A model generated the notes under the pieces. The model ran no database searches. It worked only from the letters and a program-made list of their open reading frames with translations, and was not told the DNA's origin. From Blastomussa wellsi (Eukaryota; Cnidaria; Anthozoa; Scleractinia; Plerogyridae), in contig OX393561.1 in assembly GCA_947652115.1 (NCBI GenBank), positions 7,796,351 through 7,860,350 of the forward strand: DNA of 64,000 nucleotides. The letters run 5' to 3'. Both the position numbers and the translations under genes were made by a program. This document shows positions 11,008 through 20,559 of this stretch, piece by piece; positions within the stretch are counted from its first letter, which is position 1, and the number at the start of each line of letters is the position of its first letter.

Positions 11008-11963
11008 CTCACTAGACCCAATAGATTTAACTACAAACGCCGGCGTACAGTTAGCCAGGGTCTGGATCTTTTTTGGCAGGCTGATTTAATACAGTTACCC
11101 AACGATACTTATTCAAGACGAATAAATTCTGGTGCGACATTTTTACTAACAATCATAGATGTGCTTTCAAGATATGCCTTTGTTGCCAGCCTAAAGTCCA
11201 AATCGGCCAGATCAGTCAGTAAAGCATTAGAAAGTATTTTTGTGACGTCAGGTCGTAGCCCAAATTACTTGACGACAGATGAAGGAAAAGAATTTTATAA
11301 TTCGCTAGTGAAAAAGATACTCATCAAATACAACATACACCATTTTAGTGTGTACAGCCGTATGAAAGCTAGTTTGGTAGAGAGGTTTAATAGGACACTC
11401 TTAGAAAAAATGCATCGCTATATGATAGCTAACAAAACACGAAAGTTTATAGACGTTATACCTTCGTTGGTATCTGGCTACAATAACACCGTACACAGTG
11501 TCACAAAAATGCGGCCTGTCGATGTCAATATGTTAAACGCTCCGGAATTGGCAAGAAAACTCTATCGTAACAAAGCTAGCGCATCGTTAATTAAAAAGAA
11601 AGACTTTAAATTCAAAGTAGGCGATTTAGTGCGTTTTTCGAAAGCCCCAAGATCTTTTAGAAAGAGCTATAAAGGTAATTACACAGAAGAGATTTTCGTC
11701 ATTTCGTCAAGGCGAAGAACAAAGCAAGAAGGTTTAAACGTTTACAAAGTGAACGATTTCAGTGGGGAACAAATTCACGGTTCGTTCTACGAGCAAGAAC
11801 TACAGTAGTTAAACCTAAGAAATGGACCGTGGAAAAAAAGCTGGCGTATAAGGGTGACAAAAAGAAAGGCAAGCAGCAAGTGTATGTTAAATTCGAAGAC
11901 TTTCCTAACAGATTTAACACGTGGTTAACTCGAAAACAATTGACCCGTGATTATAACTCATAA
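10978..11963 (+). pseudogene. Maverick rve integrase, N-truncated and frameshifted
   Basis: Retrovirus-type DDE integrase that would insert the element. The catalytic triad is visible: D36 in WQADLIQL, D101 in TTDEGKEF and E135 in SLVERFNRT. A C-terminal basic SH3-like part follows (FKVGDLVRFSK). The frame opens at a TTG with about nine residues that come from the inverted repeat, so the usual N-terminal HHCC zinc domain is missing. At about 11800 the frame shifts: the open frame stops at 11808, while the next frame continues to 11963 with KWTVEKKLAYKG...VKFEDFPNRFNTW, a chromodomain-like tail found on many Maverick integrases. The gene is therefore broken at both ends. No ATG suits the start. 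Confidence 0.85.
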
Positions 11964-11970
11964 TCTAGGC

Positions 11971-13275
11971 ATGACGCTAGCAAATAGAACAACTCTACAC
12001 TACGAATTAGATGATGAATTTGATTTGATTGTTTTGTCGAACGACAGAAATGTGGAACGCAGGTTTACCGATGTAACCAATCGTGCGTCTTTCACCTATC
12101 GACTCCCTCGCCCCCTTGATTTGAATCGCGGTTGGCAAGTAGCGCTGGTTAAAATGGCAATTCCCGTTTCGGACAATTTCCAAGTCCAAGATTTGCCCCA
12201 CTCCGGCCTGGGATTAGAAGGGAAAACAAATGTGCTCTTAGCACGTATACGAAATACTTCTAACGAAAGGATTGTCGCTCAAATTTTTTGGGACCGTAAC
12301 AAACAGCACAGTAACTTTTTTCAGCTTGTTCAAGATGTGCTGTCACGTTTTGCATTAAACAAGACATTACTGCCTGTTCACAGAGCTCCACACATGGTGG
12401 ACATGAACACTTTCACTCTGTCCCCTTTTCAATTTGTACAATATGTCGAAAGTGATATTCCTGGAGCTGCGTATGCCTATATAATAGATTTCGAACCTTA
12501 CATTCACGATTTCCTTAATCGGCCTATGAGCCAGTTATTTCAGGGGTTAGAAAAGAAGCATTATCTAGCATCTCGGGCAGGAAGTATGGCAACTATTGGT
12601 ACGAATGAAGGGTTAAGCGCTCAGCATTATGGAGCGATTTTTGTCAGCCAGCGAGAAGGGCATAGTTTTGATGGCATTGTCTATACGAATAAAGACAAAG
12701 CAGTCCACTTGACCGCAATAAAACTGCAATTTGGCACGGGCCTAGCACAGCTGCTACGCATGGAATGCGAAAAGATGTACAATAGATATTGGTACGCTTC
12801 TGATTGGGAGTATGTGGAAGCTACGGCTACTAAAGTCACCATTTCAGTTAAAAACGCAGCACCATTTAGCCCAAAATCTCTCAAGTTTAAAAGTCTTCGT
12901 GATCCAGCACCATACCTCGGTACAATCGACGGGAAAAACGACCACACAATTATTTTAAAACTACCCCCATATTACAAGTTGGAACTAAGACAACCGGGCG
13001 CAAACAGTTTTATCTCCCTGCTGAAACCTAGCGATGAAGAACTTGACTTAAACGATAAAAAGAAAGCGGAGAAATTTGTCCAATTTTTGCAAAGAACGCC
13101 AAAAGTATACAGCGTGAATTTATCTCTACTCAAACCTAAGTCGTTTGTAAATGAACAGGAAGAACAACAATTGTGCACTGTTGCTCTACAGGGTGATCAA
13201 AACAAAACACTCATTGTGGAACCACATATCTTGCAATACAAACAACTGACAGGAGACAGCCAACACACCCACTAA
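11971..13275 (+). CDS. Maverick virion protein with N-terminal beta-rich domain
   Basis: About 434 aa from the ATG at 11971; the open frame begins at a GTG eight codons earlier. The N-terminus has FDLIVLSNDRNVERRF, RASFTYRLPRPLDL and GWQVALVKMAIPVS. That is the pattern of a conserved Maverick protein domain (polar beta strand, 'FT..L..PL.L...W.VAL....P') usually assigned to minor-capsid or penton-like proteins. The rest is unfamiliar, with an IVAQIFWDRNKQHSNFFQLVQDVLSRF helix region and a mixed C-terminal half. The next gene has the same N-terminal pattern, so the two are probably related vertex or fibre-type proteins. It starts eight bases after the integrase tail ends, so the pair could be co-transcribed. 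The exact virion role is inference. Confidence 0.6.
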   Translation: MTLANRTTLHYELDDEFDLIVLSNDRNVERRFTDVTNRASFTYRLPRPLDLNRGWQVALVKMAIPVSDNFQVQDLPHSGLGLEGKTNVLLARIRNTSNERIVAQIFWDRNKQHSNFFQLVQDVLSRFALNKTLLPVHRAPHMVDMNTFTLSPFQFVQYVESDIPGAAYAYIIDFEPYIHDFLNRPMSQLFQGLEKKHYLASRAGSMATIGTNEGLSAQHYGAIFVSQREGHSFDGIVYTNKDKAVHLTAIKLQFGTGLAQLLRMECEKMYNRYWYASDWEYVEATATKVTISVKNAAPFSPKSLKFKSLRDPAPYLGTIDGKNDHTIILKLPPYYKLELRQPGANSFISLLKPSDEELDLNDKKKAEKFVQFLQRTPKVYSVNLSLLKPKSFVNEQEEQQLCTVALQGDQNKTLIVEPHILQYKQLTGDSQHTH

Positions 13276-13282
13276 GGTGTAG

Positions 13283-13290
13283 ATATAAAG
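13283..13290 (+). promoter_or_regulatory. TATA box, minor capsid gene
   Basis: ATATAAAG, 86 bp before the ATG at 13376. It is one of several TATA-like boxes placed about 55-90 bp before virion-gene ATGs. Confidence 0.5.
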
Positions 13291-13375
13291 AACCCTGAAG
13301 GACACTATCCTTCACTTTACACAGGTGCCTTTTCGTTACAGTTAAGAGTGAAAGCTTTTGAAGAGGACTGGTACA

Positions 13376-14181
13376 ATGCATAAAATTAAGGATTCGGACA
13401 GTAGCTTCGAACTGACTATTTGGAGAAAAGAAATGAGTTCGAATTCCTCTATTGAGCAAACCTACCTAAAACCATTCTTATTTGATCAGCATTATGAAGT
13501 TGCAATAACCCAGATAAATTTACCACACACATGGATCAATGTAAACGCCAACAAAGAGAACATGAAATTAGTAACGAAACGGAAAAGCGTAACGCTCAGT
13601 AAAGGTTATTACAAGACTGTTGGAGATGTTGCAAGGGGCATACAGAAAGTCCTTGGTGACGAGGTGACATACGAGCATGACACACGCGAAGCGTTAGGCA
13701 AATTGGTATTAGCTAGAGATACCGGTTTGTTTCTAGCTGTACCTATTGCGAGAGCACTAGGAATGCTGTCAGAGGAGGAAAACAATGTTGCGCCGTTACT
13801 GAAAATACTATACGACCATTATTCTTAGTTAATGCCGATAAGGTCAATACTAAGTCTTTTCTCATACCCTTACAACCCGACAAAATTTGCGACTACATAC
13901 TCTCAAGAAAGACTTTTCAATCCGTGCTAGTTACGACCGATATTGTGAGAGATAGTTTCGTGGGAAGTGAAAACGTATCATTACTGTTCAAACATGACGT
14001 GAACACCAAACCGGGTGCTTTGGAGGTGATTGTGCCCAAACAACCGGATTATAAACGTTTGAAGAAATATGTCTTTGATAGGTTGAAAATAGACCTGAAC
14101 GATTCTCAAGGTCGACCCATTTTGTTTTCGGGTGGTGAAATGAGCATTACACTAAATTTTCGCAAAAAAAATTACTTGTAA
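13376..14181 (+). pseudogene. Maverick minor capsid (penton-like) protein, one frameshift
   Basis: Two open frames, 13376-13828 and one ending at 14181, are parts of one gene. The first has SFELTIWRKEM and YEVAITQINLPHTWINV, the family's N-terminal signature 'WEVgl.ei..P..W.N'. The second is open upstream from about 13807 and includes KVNTKSFLIPLQPDKICDY and ISILFSGGEMSITLNF-like C-terminal beta strands. The break is a single-base shift near the short A run at 13801-13805. The expected length, about 265-270 residues, fits single-jelly-roll penton proteins of Mavericks. Start choice: the ATG at 13376 follows a TATA box, while the longer frame would start at a TTG. It may be functional if the shift is an assembly error. 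Confidence 0.65.
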
Positions 14182-14184
14182 TAG

Positions 14185-14191
14185 TATAAAT
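14185..14191 (+). promoter_or_regulatory. TATA box, basic core-like gene
   Basis: TATAAAT, 61 bp before the ATG at 14246. Confidence 0.5.
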
Positions 14192-14245
14192 GGAACGTAT
14201 CGAAAAAGTGACTCTCATAATAGACCAAGTCTCGTTAGTGTGAGG

Positions 14246-14920
14246 ATGAATTTTGCACGACAGAAAGGTAACGCATCAAACTATATGTATGGTATTAATC
14301 GTTATCAAAAAGGCAGCGGTGCTACATATTCGAGTGGCACGGATCCTTATCAAAGGGGTGGTAATTACACTGCGGGTTCGCGAGCTGTCGAGGCAAGACG
14401 AAATAAGGCTCTAGCAACTTATGGTAAAACCATCGGTAGAAGAAGAAAAGCATTTCAGAAAGGCGGAGGTTTTGCTGCTCTACTACCGCTGGCGGTACAA
14501 CTGTTACCAGCACTACTAGAGCAAAAAGGAAGCGGGAAAACTAAACAACAAAAAGGTGGTATCAAATTGTCTTCCTTGCTGAGAAAAGGAGCTGCTGCTT
14601 ACAACAAAGGTCGTAATTTATACACAAAAGGAATGAAAGGTCTTGATAAAGCCTTCAATAGTAAAGCTGGTCAAACTGCGCTCACACTGGCTACCCAACT
14701 CGCAGAAATTCCCGCTGTCAAGAATAGTAAATTAGGCAAGTATAGCAGCAAAGGATTAGCCGGTTTGGAAAAATTAAAACAAGTTGCAGCCAAGCAGAGA
14801 GGCAGTGGAAAAAAGACACGTAACAAATCTTTACGACATATAGGACAAAGGGGGCGAGGCCTTCTTTTAGGCCCTAAATCACCCTTGAATGGCATACCCA
14901 TTCTAGGTGACATTTTTTAA
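14246..14920 (+). CDS. Glycine/lysine-rich basic virion core-like protein
   Basis: 224 aa, strongly basic and rich in G, K, S and Q, with repeated QKG/RGG/KGS triplets. A hydrophobic stretch, GGFAALLPLAVQLLPALLEQ (about residues 77-96), could be an amphipathic or membrane-active helix. The C-terminus is GPKSPLNGIPILGDIF, which could be a protease-processed or packing tail. Small basic proteins with a membrane-active helix lie beside the capsid genes in Mavericks and adintoviruses and are compared with adenovirus core and pVI-type proteins. The position between minor and major capsid genes supports a virion role. No enzyme motif is present. Confidence 0.55.
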   Translation: MNFARQKGNASNYMYGINRYQKGSGATYSSGTDPYQRGGNYTAGSRAVEARRNKALATYGKTIGRRRKAFQKGGGFAALLPLAVQLLPALLEQKGSGKTKQQKGGIKLSSLLRKGAAAYNKGRNLYTKGMKGLDKAFNSKAGQTALTLATQLAEIPAVKNSKLGKYSSKGLAGLEKLKQVAAKQRGSGKKTRNKSLRHIGQRGRGLLLGPKSPLNGIPILGDIF

Positions 14921-14985
14921 GTAGTCGACTGTAATTGTGAATTAGCTAGAATTGTAAACGAGCTAAGTTTGTAATGTGTGTGCCA

Positions 14986-14993
14986 TATAAATT
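14986..14993 (+). promoter_or_regulatory. TATA box, major capsid gene
   Basis: TATAAATT. It lies inside the longest capsid frame, which argues that translation starts downstream at 15061 rather than at 14974. Confidence 0.5.
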
Positions 14994-15060
14994 AAAATAC
15001 AGAGATGCAATGCAATCAGTTTCACATTCGTTCTTGAGCAGTACGCACCTACATTCGAGT

Positions 15061-16649
15061 ATGCCTAGACGAAAAGCAATGCCCGCAGAAAAAGAGAGCA
15101 ATTCTTACGCTGAAATGTACTCGCATACTGGGTACAGGGTTGCCACCACACATGCACCCCAGTTTGGCCCTAATACTATCATACAAGATAACACGTGGGA
15201 CTTGACTAGGCAGATGAAAATCATTCCCGAGCCATTCACAAATCCTACCGGTGCAACAAGCGTGCGTGGTATAAAGTTTATTATACCCCCATTTAACACG
15301 GAAACGTGGATACCATCTGAGTGCTCCCTTTGCTTGAGTTATGAGGTTGTAAACACAGACGGTACCAATCTGAGAAATCCAGCAGAAGCAGCGGAAGCTG
15401 GAACGGTACATGCGCGTTTTGCAGGATGGCCAAATGCCATGCTTATAGACGACACTGATGTTCGGATCAATGGGTCAACTGCTTTACAAAACCTAGACAG
15501 AGACTGGCCGCTAAGGAAATACATGACATTCATTACCAACGCAACGGATCTTATGCGAAAACGACCGTGTGCAACCGAGGTGTTTAATTGGGACGAGGAA
15601 TATGATACCACGACAAATGGTACAGATAAGGTTAGAGTGGGTACAACTACAGCCAATCCCCAGACTAATGTCAAAGAAAGGCAGATGCAGATGGTTCTGC
15701 AACAGCACCCTGCAAAAATGTTGATCAAACCAATACCGGGAGATTTTTTTGCCATCAACCAGCTGCTGCCTTTAGAACAGGTCTAGAGGTCGAGTTCCAC
15801 TTTAAAAACCCATCCTTTGCTTTTATAAGCAGAGTAGAAAATACTACCGGTTTGGGTGTAGCCGCTCCGGTTAAATTTAAAGTCAACAGGGAAGGAACTT
15901 ACTTGGAACTCAATGTGTTGACACCGAACGTTGACATTCGATCAACGCTTGAGTTTATACTGAGAAATGCAAACCCTAGTGCCCCCTATCCTTTAGCCAT
16001 TTCAAAAATGAAAATGGTGACTGTGCCGCAGATGTTTAGCAACGCTGAAGGTCGTATACGGTTGACAGATATCTTCACAAGACATGCGCCAGCGTGCCTA
16101 GTATGGTTTGTCATTATGCCCGATGATGTGTTAAGGGGTACGTACACAACTGACCCTACGTTCTTTAGGCGATACAACCTCACACACGTGCAGGTGTACA
16201 ATGGTGGCAAACAAATATTCGAAGAAGGTCCTCTTAACGTTACTGATGAATTTGAGTTCTGGCAGTACTTTTGGAGTCTGAGTGGTGCTGAAGATGATGA
16301 AAGAGAAGCGTGGTTTTTGAAAAAAGGACAAGTCATGGATGGCGGCAAATTTATCATTCCTGTAGACTTTAGCACAGCCAAGGACGGTGGTAAAACTACA
16401 GGACCCTTCATGGAGCACTCTGTGGATTTCGAAATGACTTTCGTCGCACCTGAAGCGCTGCACGGTGGCCTTAGAACCAATTTCCGTCTTTTGGCATTTT
16501 ATAACACCACAGAAAACTTGTGGCTGTCAGACCCCCTTAATAAAAACTACTACCAACCTCGAGATCAGACAGACTATCCTGGTGAGGCAGGGAGATCAGT
16601 TACTCAAGACGGTGAGAGGCTGTCAAAGATCATGCGCATGGCTAATTAA
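15061..16649 (+). pseudogene. Maverick major capsid protein (double jelly-roll type), one frameshift
   Basis: Start chosen at the ATG at 15061 (MPRRKAMPAEK), 68 bp downstream of a TATA box. Two frames, one ending at 15786 and one open from about 15752 to 16649, together have the length (about 530 codons) and feature order of Polinton major capsid proteins. Motifs include WIPSECSLCLSYEVV, MLIDDTDVRINGS, FKNPSFAFISRVENT, and a C-terminal KNYYQPRDQTDYPGEAG. The break is a one-base shift, most likely in or near the T7 run at 15744-15750. The protein would form the capsid shell. The downstream frame also contains an unrelated-looking MGVAAP start, so two polypeptides cannot be excluded, but the continuity of the frame upstream of it makes one gene likelier. 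Confidence 0.75.
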
Positions 16650-16705
16650 ATAATTAAGAGGCACAGAAAACCGTAAAGAGCCTGCGAAAAGAAAAAACAC
16701 ACGGG

Positions 16706-17281
16706 ATGCATGACACATTTCAATTAAGTAACGTTTGTAAAAAGGACAGATACATAAGTAGAACATTTCTTGACGTTTTCGCTGGAGATGCTGTTCCACA
16801 AGAGAGAGTGGTACCGTGTAGCTACATTGTAAATACAGACAATAGCGGGCAGCCAGGCCAACATTGGGTTTGCGTTTACGAAAAAAGTGAAAAAGATGCT
16901 TCGCAAAACATATTCTTTGACAGCTATGGCACAAAACCTTCAGAATTAAATCCGCTGTGGGGACTTTACGATAGTTACCAGTGTAATAACTTAAACTACC
17001 AACAGGACGAATCAACAGTTTGCGGTGATTACTGCCTTTACGTCCTAAAAATGCTTAACATGGGTAGAACTTTAAATGACATTCTTATTCGCTTAGATCC
17101 ACAAGATAAAAAATATAACGACGAAAAAATCTCAGAGCGCGTTCATAATGAATTTTCTAAAATTTTAAATCGTACACCTCATAAGAATATTACAAGATTT
17201 ACAAACAATAAGAATAGGATATCGTGTCAAGGGTGTGTAAGTAGAAGCCAGTCATTTAATAAAAAAGCTCGTAGATTTTGA
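16706..17281 (+). CDS. Adenain-like cysteine protease
   Basis: 191 aa. The Ulp1/adenain fold signature is visible: His in GQHWVCVY (about residue 53), Asp in NIFFDSYG (about 72) and the nucleophile Cys in QQDESTVCGDYCLYVL (about 107), with the oxyanion-type Gln just before it. The family cleaves virion precursor proteins during maturation. The C-terminal 50 residues are basic and low in complexity. The gene follows the major capsid by 56 bp and precedes the ATPase by 22 bp, the usual Maverick order. The ATG at 16706 is the first in frame. No frameshift is seen. Confidence 0.88.
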   Translation: MHDTFQLSNVCKKDRYISRTFLDVFAGDAVPQERVVPCSYIVNTDNSGQPGQHWVCVYEKSEKDASQNIFFDSYGTKPSELNPLWGLYDSYQCNNLNYQQDESTVCGDYCLYVLKMLNMGRTLNDILIRLDPQDKKYNDEKISERVHNEFSKILNRTPHKNITRFTNNKNRISCQGCVSRSQSFNKKARRF

Positions 17282-17303
17282 ACTGTACTCATTCTTTGTC
17301 AGT

Positions 17304-18014
17304 ATGAATACGTGTCCACATCCCCAATTCTATCACCTGGCTTTTATCAGCCTTTCGGGTCAGAGCTATTCAGGCAAAACATGTTTCTTATTGCAACTGC
17401 TAAAGAAAGTTAACGCTTACTTCGATACGGACGGAAGATCTTTTAAAAAGATCGTGTATTGTTATGGAAGCCAATGGCAGCCTATTTTTGAAAGGTTTAG
17501 AGAAATTGGCGTAACGTTTCACGCCGGGTTACCAGAGGCTTTTGACACCATTTTTAACAAAGAGGATAAGCCGTGTCTTCTTATTGTAGACGATTTAATG
17601 TCAGAGTCGCAAAATAATCAGTTCATGGAAGATATGTCCACGAGAGGTGTACATCATGAGGATTGCACGCTCATCACTATAGGCCAAAATCTATTTGCTC
17701 AAGGAAAGAACAGTGTCACCATGCGTAGAAACATACAATACTATGTACTTTTTAATTCTCTCTCTGACAAGTTACCCATTCGACTACTAGGGCAGCGTTT
17801 CATGAGAGCTGGTGACCACTTCTTAGCACTGTTCGATCATCTCATGAGTTCCAAATTGTACAATTATCTCTTGATAGATTTACATCCCAAAGGGGCACTA
17901 GCGAACAGAGATATAAAAATCCGTAACAACATACTTGAGGGAGAAAGGGACGAAAACGGCGAGGAGGGCATAAATTGCTACGTTTACAAGCATCGGCGTG
18001 GCAAAACACACTGA
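17304..18014 (+). CDS. FtsK/A32-type genome packaging ATPase
   Basis: 236 aa. The P-loop GQSYSGKT is at residues 19-26, Walker B CLLIVDDL at about 91-98, and a sensor-like LITIGQNLFAQGK follows. Packaging ATPases of this class pump genome DNA into the capsid, and with the capsid genes and protease this forms the morphogenesis module. The ATG at 17304 is 22 bp after the protease stop. The 3' end is 8 bp before the ATG of the next small gene, consistent with one late transcript. It appears intact. Confidence 0.88.
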   Translation: MNTCPHPQFYHLAFISLSGQSYSGKTCFLLQLLKKVNAYFDTDGRSFKKIVYCYGSQWQPIFERFREIGVTFHAGLPEAFDTIFNKEDKPCLLIVDDLMSESQNNQFMEDMSTRGVHHEDCTLITIGQNLFAQGKNSVTMRRNIQYYVLFNSLSDKLPIRLLGQRFMRAGDHFLALFDHLMSSKLYNYLLIDLHPKGALANRDIKIRNNILEGERDENGEEGINCYVYKHRRGKTH

Positions 18015-18022
18015 CTACGATC

Positions 18023-18397
18023 ATGGAAAGATTACACGAGAACGCTCTTTACCTAATTGATTTTGTCTACAAAGACAGATTGGATGTTTTGACTAAAAAC
18101 TCCGTCGTAAAAACCGTGGCAGATGTTGTGCGTAATTTTTTGCTGGGTAATGTTCCTTGTTCGTGCAGAAATCCAGAAACATCTAACTGTCGAAAAAAGA
18201 TGATGAAATTTCAACAAGATCCCGCGCTTATAAAGATAGGATCTAGAAAAATAACAATAAAAGCAAGGAAACAGCTCATTCTACAGCATGCGGACTCAGT
18301 GAAACAAGTGCTACGTCATTCATTACAGAAACTGAAAAAGGGACCAGTTCGCTGTTGCAGTTCCCGTAATGAGCCCGATCAGGAACGCTGTGCGTGA
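18023..18397 (+). CDS. Small conserved Maverick protein of unknown function
   Basis: 124 aa from the ATG at 18023 (MERLHENALYLIDFVYKD); the frame is open upstream into the ATPase but without support. The N-terminal half is helical with ADVVRNFLLGNVPCS, the core pattern ('L.....V..NLL.GNVP') of a small protein that follows the ATPase in many Mavericks. The middle is basic (KIGSRKITIKARKQL), and the C-terminus has CC and C residues. No enzymatic motif. Function unknown; a nucleic-acid-binding late regulator would fit but is a guess. Confidence 0.6.
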   Translation: MERLHENALYLIDFVYKDRLDVLTKNSVVKTVADVVRNFLLGNVPCSCRNPETSNCRKKMMKFQQDPALIKIGSRKITIKARKQLILQHADSVKQVLRHSLQKLKKGPVRCCSSRNEPDQERCA

Positions 18398-18431
18398 TAA
18401 ATTTACACATAGACGGACCTTTTCTATCAAT

Positions 18432-18439
18432 TATAAAAG
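18432..18439 (+). promoter_or_regulatory. TATA box, coiled-coil gene
   Basis: TATAAAAG, 72 bp before the ATG at 18504. Confidence 0.5.
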
Positions 18440-18503
18440 CACCCCGCCATCACAAGGACTTTCATTTTAACTCGAAGTTACGATTCGCAAACAACTAGTT
18501 ACT

Positions 18504-19251
18504 ATGGGTTCTACTACAAGTGAAGCTGCTAGATATTTCACCAAGTACAAACTTGTGCCGCAACCGATGGAAATTAGAAATTCTAATGATATTACTAACA
18601 CCGAAAAAATCATTGGGGCGAATAACGGTCAACAGGGCGGGCTTTTGGGTGCCTCCAAAAGTACCGACTATATAAATCAGTTAAAACTAATGCAAATGCA
18701 AGAAAATGGTGACCTTCACCGCTTACAGCAGGCACAAAAAGATGTAGAATTATTTAAGAAACCAGGTGTCAACCCCGCAGCCCTAAGCATATTGATGCAA
18801 CGTGCGCAAAATAGACAACAAGATTTAATTCGTCAAAAAGCTGAAGAAACTGAAACCGCCTCAGAATCTATAAACGATACAATCGACAACAGAATGAATC
18901 GGTTAGAAGCCTACATGCAAAGGATGATTCAAGCTACGCTTGGCAGAAACATTTTGAAAAAAACAAGAACTACAAGAGCAATTTATTCGCCAACAAAGAC
19001 TTCAAAAGGAAACCGATCCTTATAAAGACGTAGAACCAATAATTAAAGAAGCGTCTCATAGAGTGAAAACACCCAAACGAGTATCTAAAATAGTGAAGAA
19101 GCCTATATATGTTACTAGTGCCGCAGACAGAGTCAAGTTAAACCCACGCAAAAGCAAAAAGGGACCAGATTTCATGTACGGGAAAGGTTTACTACCAAAA
19201 CGTGTGCGTCCTACATTTTATGTACCTCCCAATTGGGAAGAAGTACTCTAA
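18504..19251 (+). pseudogene. Coiled-coil virion-associated protein, one frameshift
   Basis: The first frame (18504-19025) encodes a Q/E/K-rich helical protein: YINQLKLMQMQENG, LHRLQQAQKDVELF and MNRLEAYMQRMIQ. At the A7 run 18957-18963 the coding signal moves to the next frame, open through KQELQEQFIRQQRL to 19251 and ending YVPPNWEEVL. About 248 codons in total. Mavericks usually have a coiled-coil gene of this type after the ATPase block. It has no recognised domain. The shift is in the +1 direction, so an A-run length error or indel is likelier than -1 ribosomal slippage. Confidence 0.55.
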
Positions 19252-19450
19252 TTGTTCTTTTTGCAAACTGTATGTCGATCGGATACAAACAATTCGTTAA
19301 ATGTTGTGCAAGATGTGAAAATTGTTATTGTTGATAGTGATTAAGAGGATTAAAGCCACTAACGTTGACAGAGGATTAAAACCACTATTGTTTCTATTGT
19401 TTATATTGAGTTGCTAAGGTTATTAGTGACAGGTTGGTAGGTATTTAATA

Positions 19451-20191
19451 TTAATTTTCAAACTGTTCTTCCGGATCATAATCTATAAAATAGCTAGCGA
19501 AATTAAAATCTAGATAAAATGTCGCTCTATCTTTACAGCGGTAAAAATACCGGCTCTTTACTAAAACGTCTTTTAACTTCGCACGAATGTGCCTTTTCGG
19601 GTAACAGTTATAGTTGTACACTGTTTGTAGATTCACGCAAAATCCTGGAGAAGACAGGGCCAGCTTCACCATCTCGACTTCATACGTGGTCTTGTCCCAC
19701 GCAAAGATATCTTTAAAGTCACCATTGGATAAATGGTGCCCTTTATATTTCTTTGTATAATGCAACTCTCGCATATTCTATAACGAAAAAAGAAAAACAC
19801 CTGGTTGAATAGTTATAAAAAATTTAGCCCAGTGTAGAACTGTATAGATTAGCTTCAGCGGGGTACGAGTACTAGTTCAAATGGTACCTTTGCTGAGAGG
19901 GGTATTGGTTCTTTCTTTTTTCTTTTCTTTTCTTTATTTTATTTTTTTTTTTTTACCCCCTATAAAACTACTTAAGTTGAAAATTGACAATAGCTCAAAT
20001 GCCTTACGAACCTCTCCGCGATTGGGGATAATAAACTCTAATGGTTCCACCTGTATTAAATTTTCAAAGTCTTGAATGCTAAAAAATAATAATAATAAAT
20101 AAATAAATAAAATGAATTTATTTGTAATTGTAGTGACATCATCATGTTTCTTAAATACAACAACACTTTTAGCTTACCTTGCCATCGTCAT
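19451..20191 (-). CDS. Small conserved Maverick gene, probably three exons
   Basis: Proposed exons: 20191-20178 (ATGACGATGGCAAG, donor GTAAGC), a second from 20078 (acceptor TTTTTAG), and a third 19777-19451 (acceptor CGTTATAG). The second exon's 3' end is unclear because of long poly-A tracts at about 19910-19960. Exon 3 encodes YEVEMVKLALSSPGFCVNL and ends DYDPEEQFEN. A homologue in Maverick 2 (49779-50195, minus) has IEIELVKLAIASPGFTI, and its upstream part (SVQEILQVITPLIEHIP) matches exon 2 here (DFENLIQVEPLEFIIP). Conservation between two families shows it is a real gene. Function unknown. It lies just past the PolB 3' end, on the same strand. Confidence 0.5.
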
Positions 20192-20559
20192 AATCGCTAA
20201 CAGTGAATTCGATTCTCTTCACATCTACAAGCTATCACGTCCTTCTAGCTATAGGATTCATAAATACTCATGAGACATCACCCCCAAAAAAATTGCTCAA
20301 TTTTTTTTTAGCCACAGTTAATTAAAAATCAACCCTGGCATGTGTAATCCTTTTAAAATAACATTATTGGCCCCCTTGAAGTTTTTATTATACACACCAA
20401 GACAATTAAAGGCCGTAAAAGAGCTTTTATTGAAAACAACAATAAAAAGAATGACCAGCGATAGTACCTTTGTCCATGCACACAAATTTACAGTAAACCC
20501 AATTAACTTTACGCTGAATTAGCTGAACAGTCACTGGTATTTGAAATAAGACCTTAGAC

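Noticed and set aside
18957..18964. A AAA AAC slippery heptamer as a programmed -1 frameshift in the coiled-coil gene
   Set aside because: The downstream frame needs a +1 (or -2) shift, so -1 slippage would not reach it.
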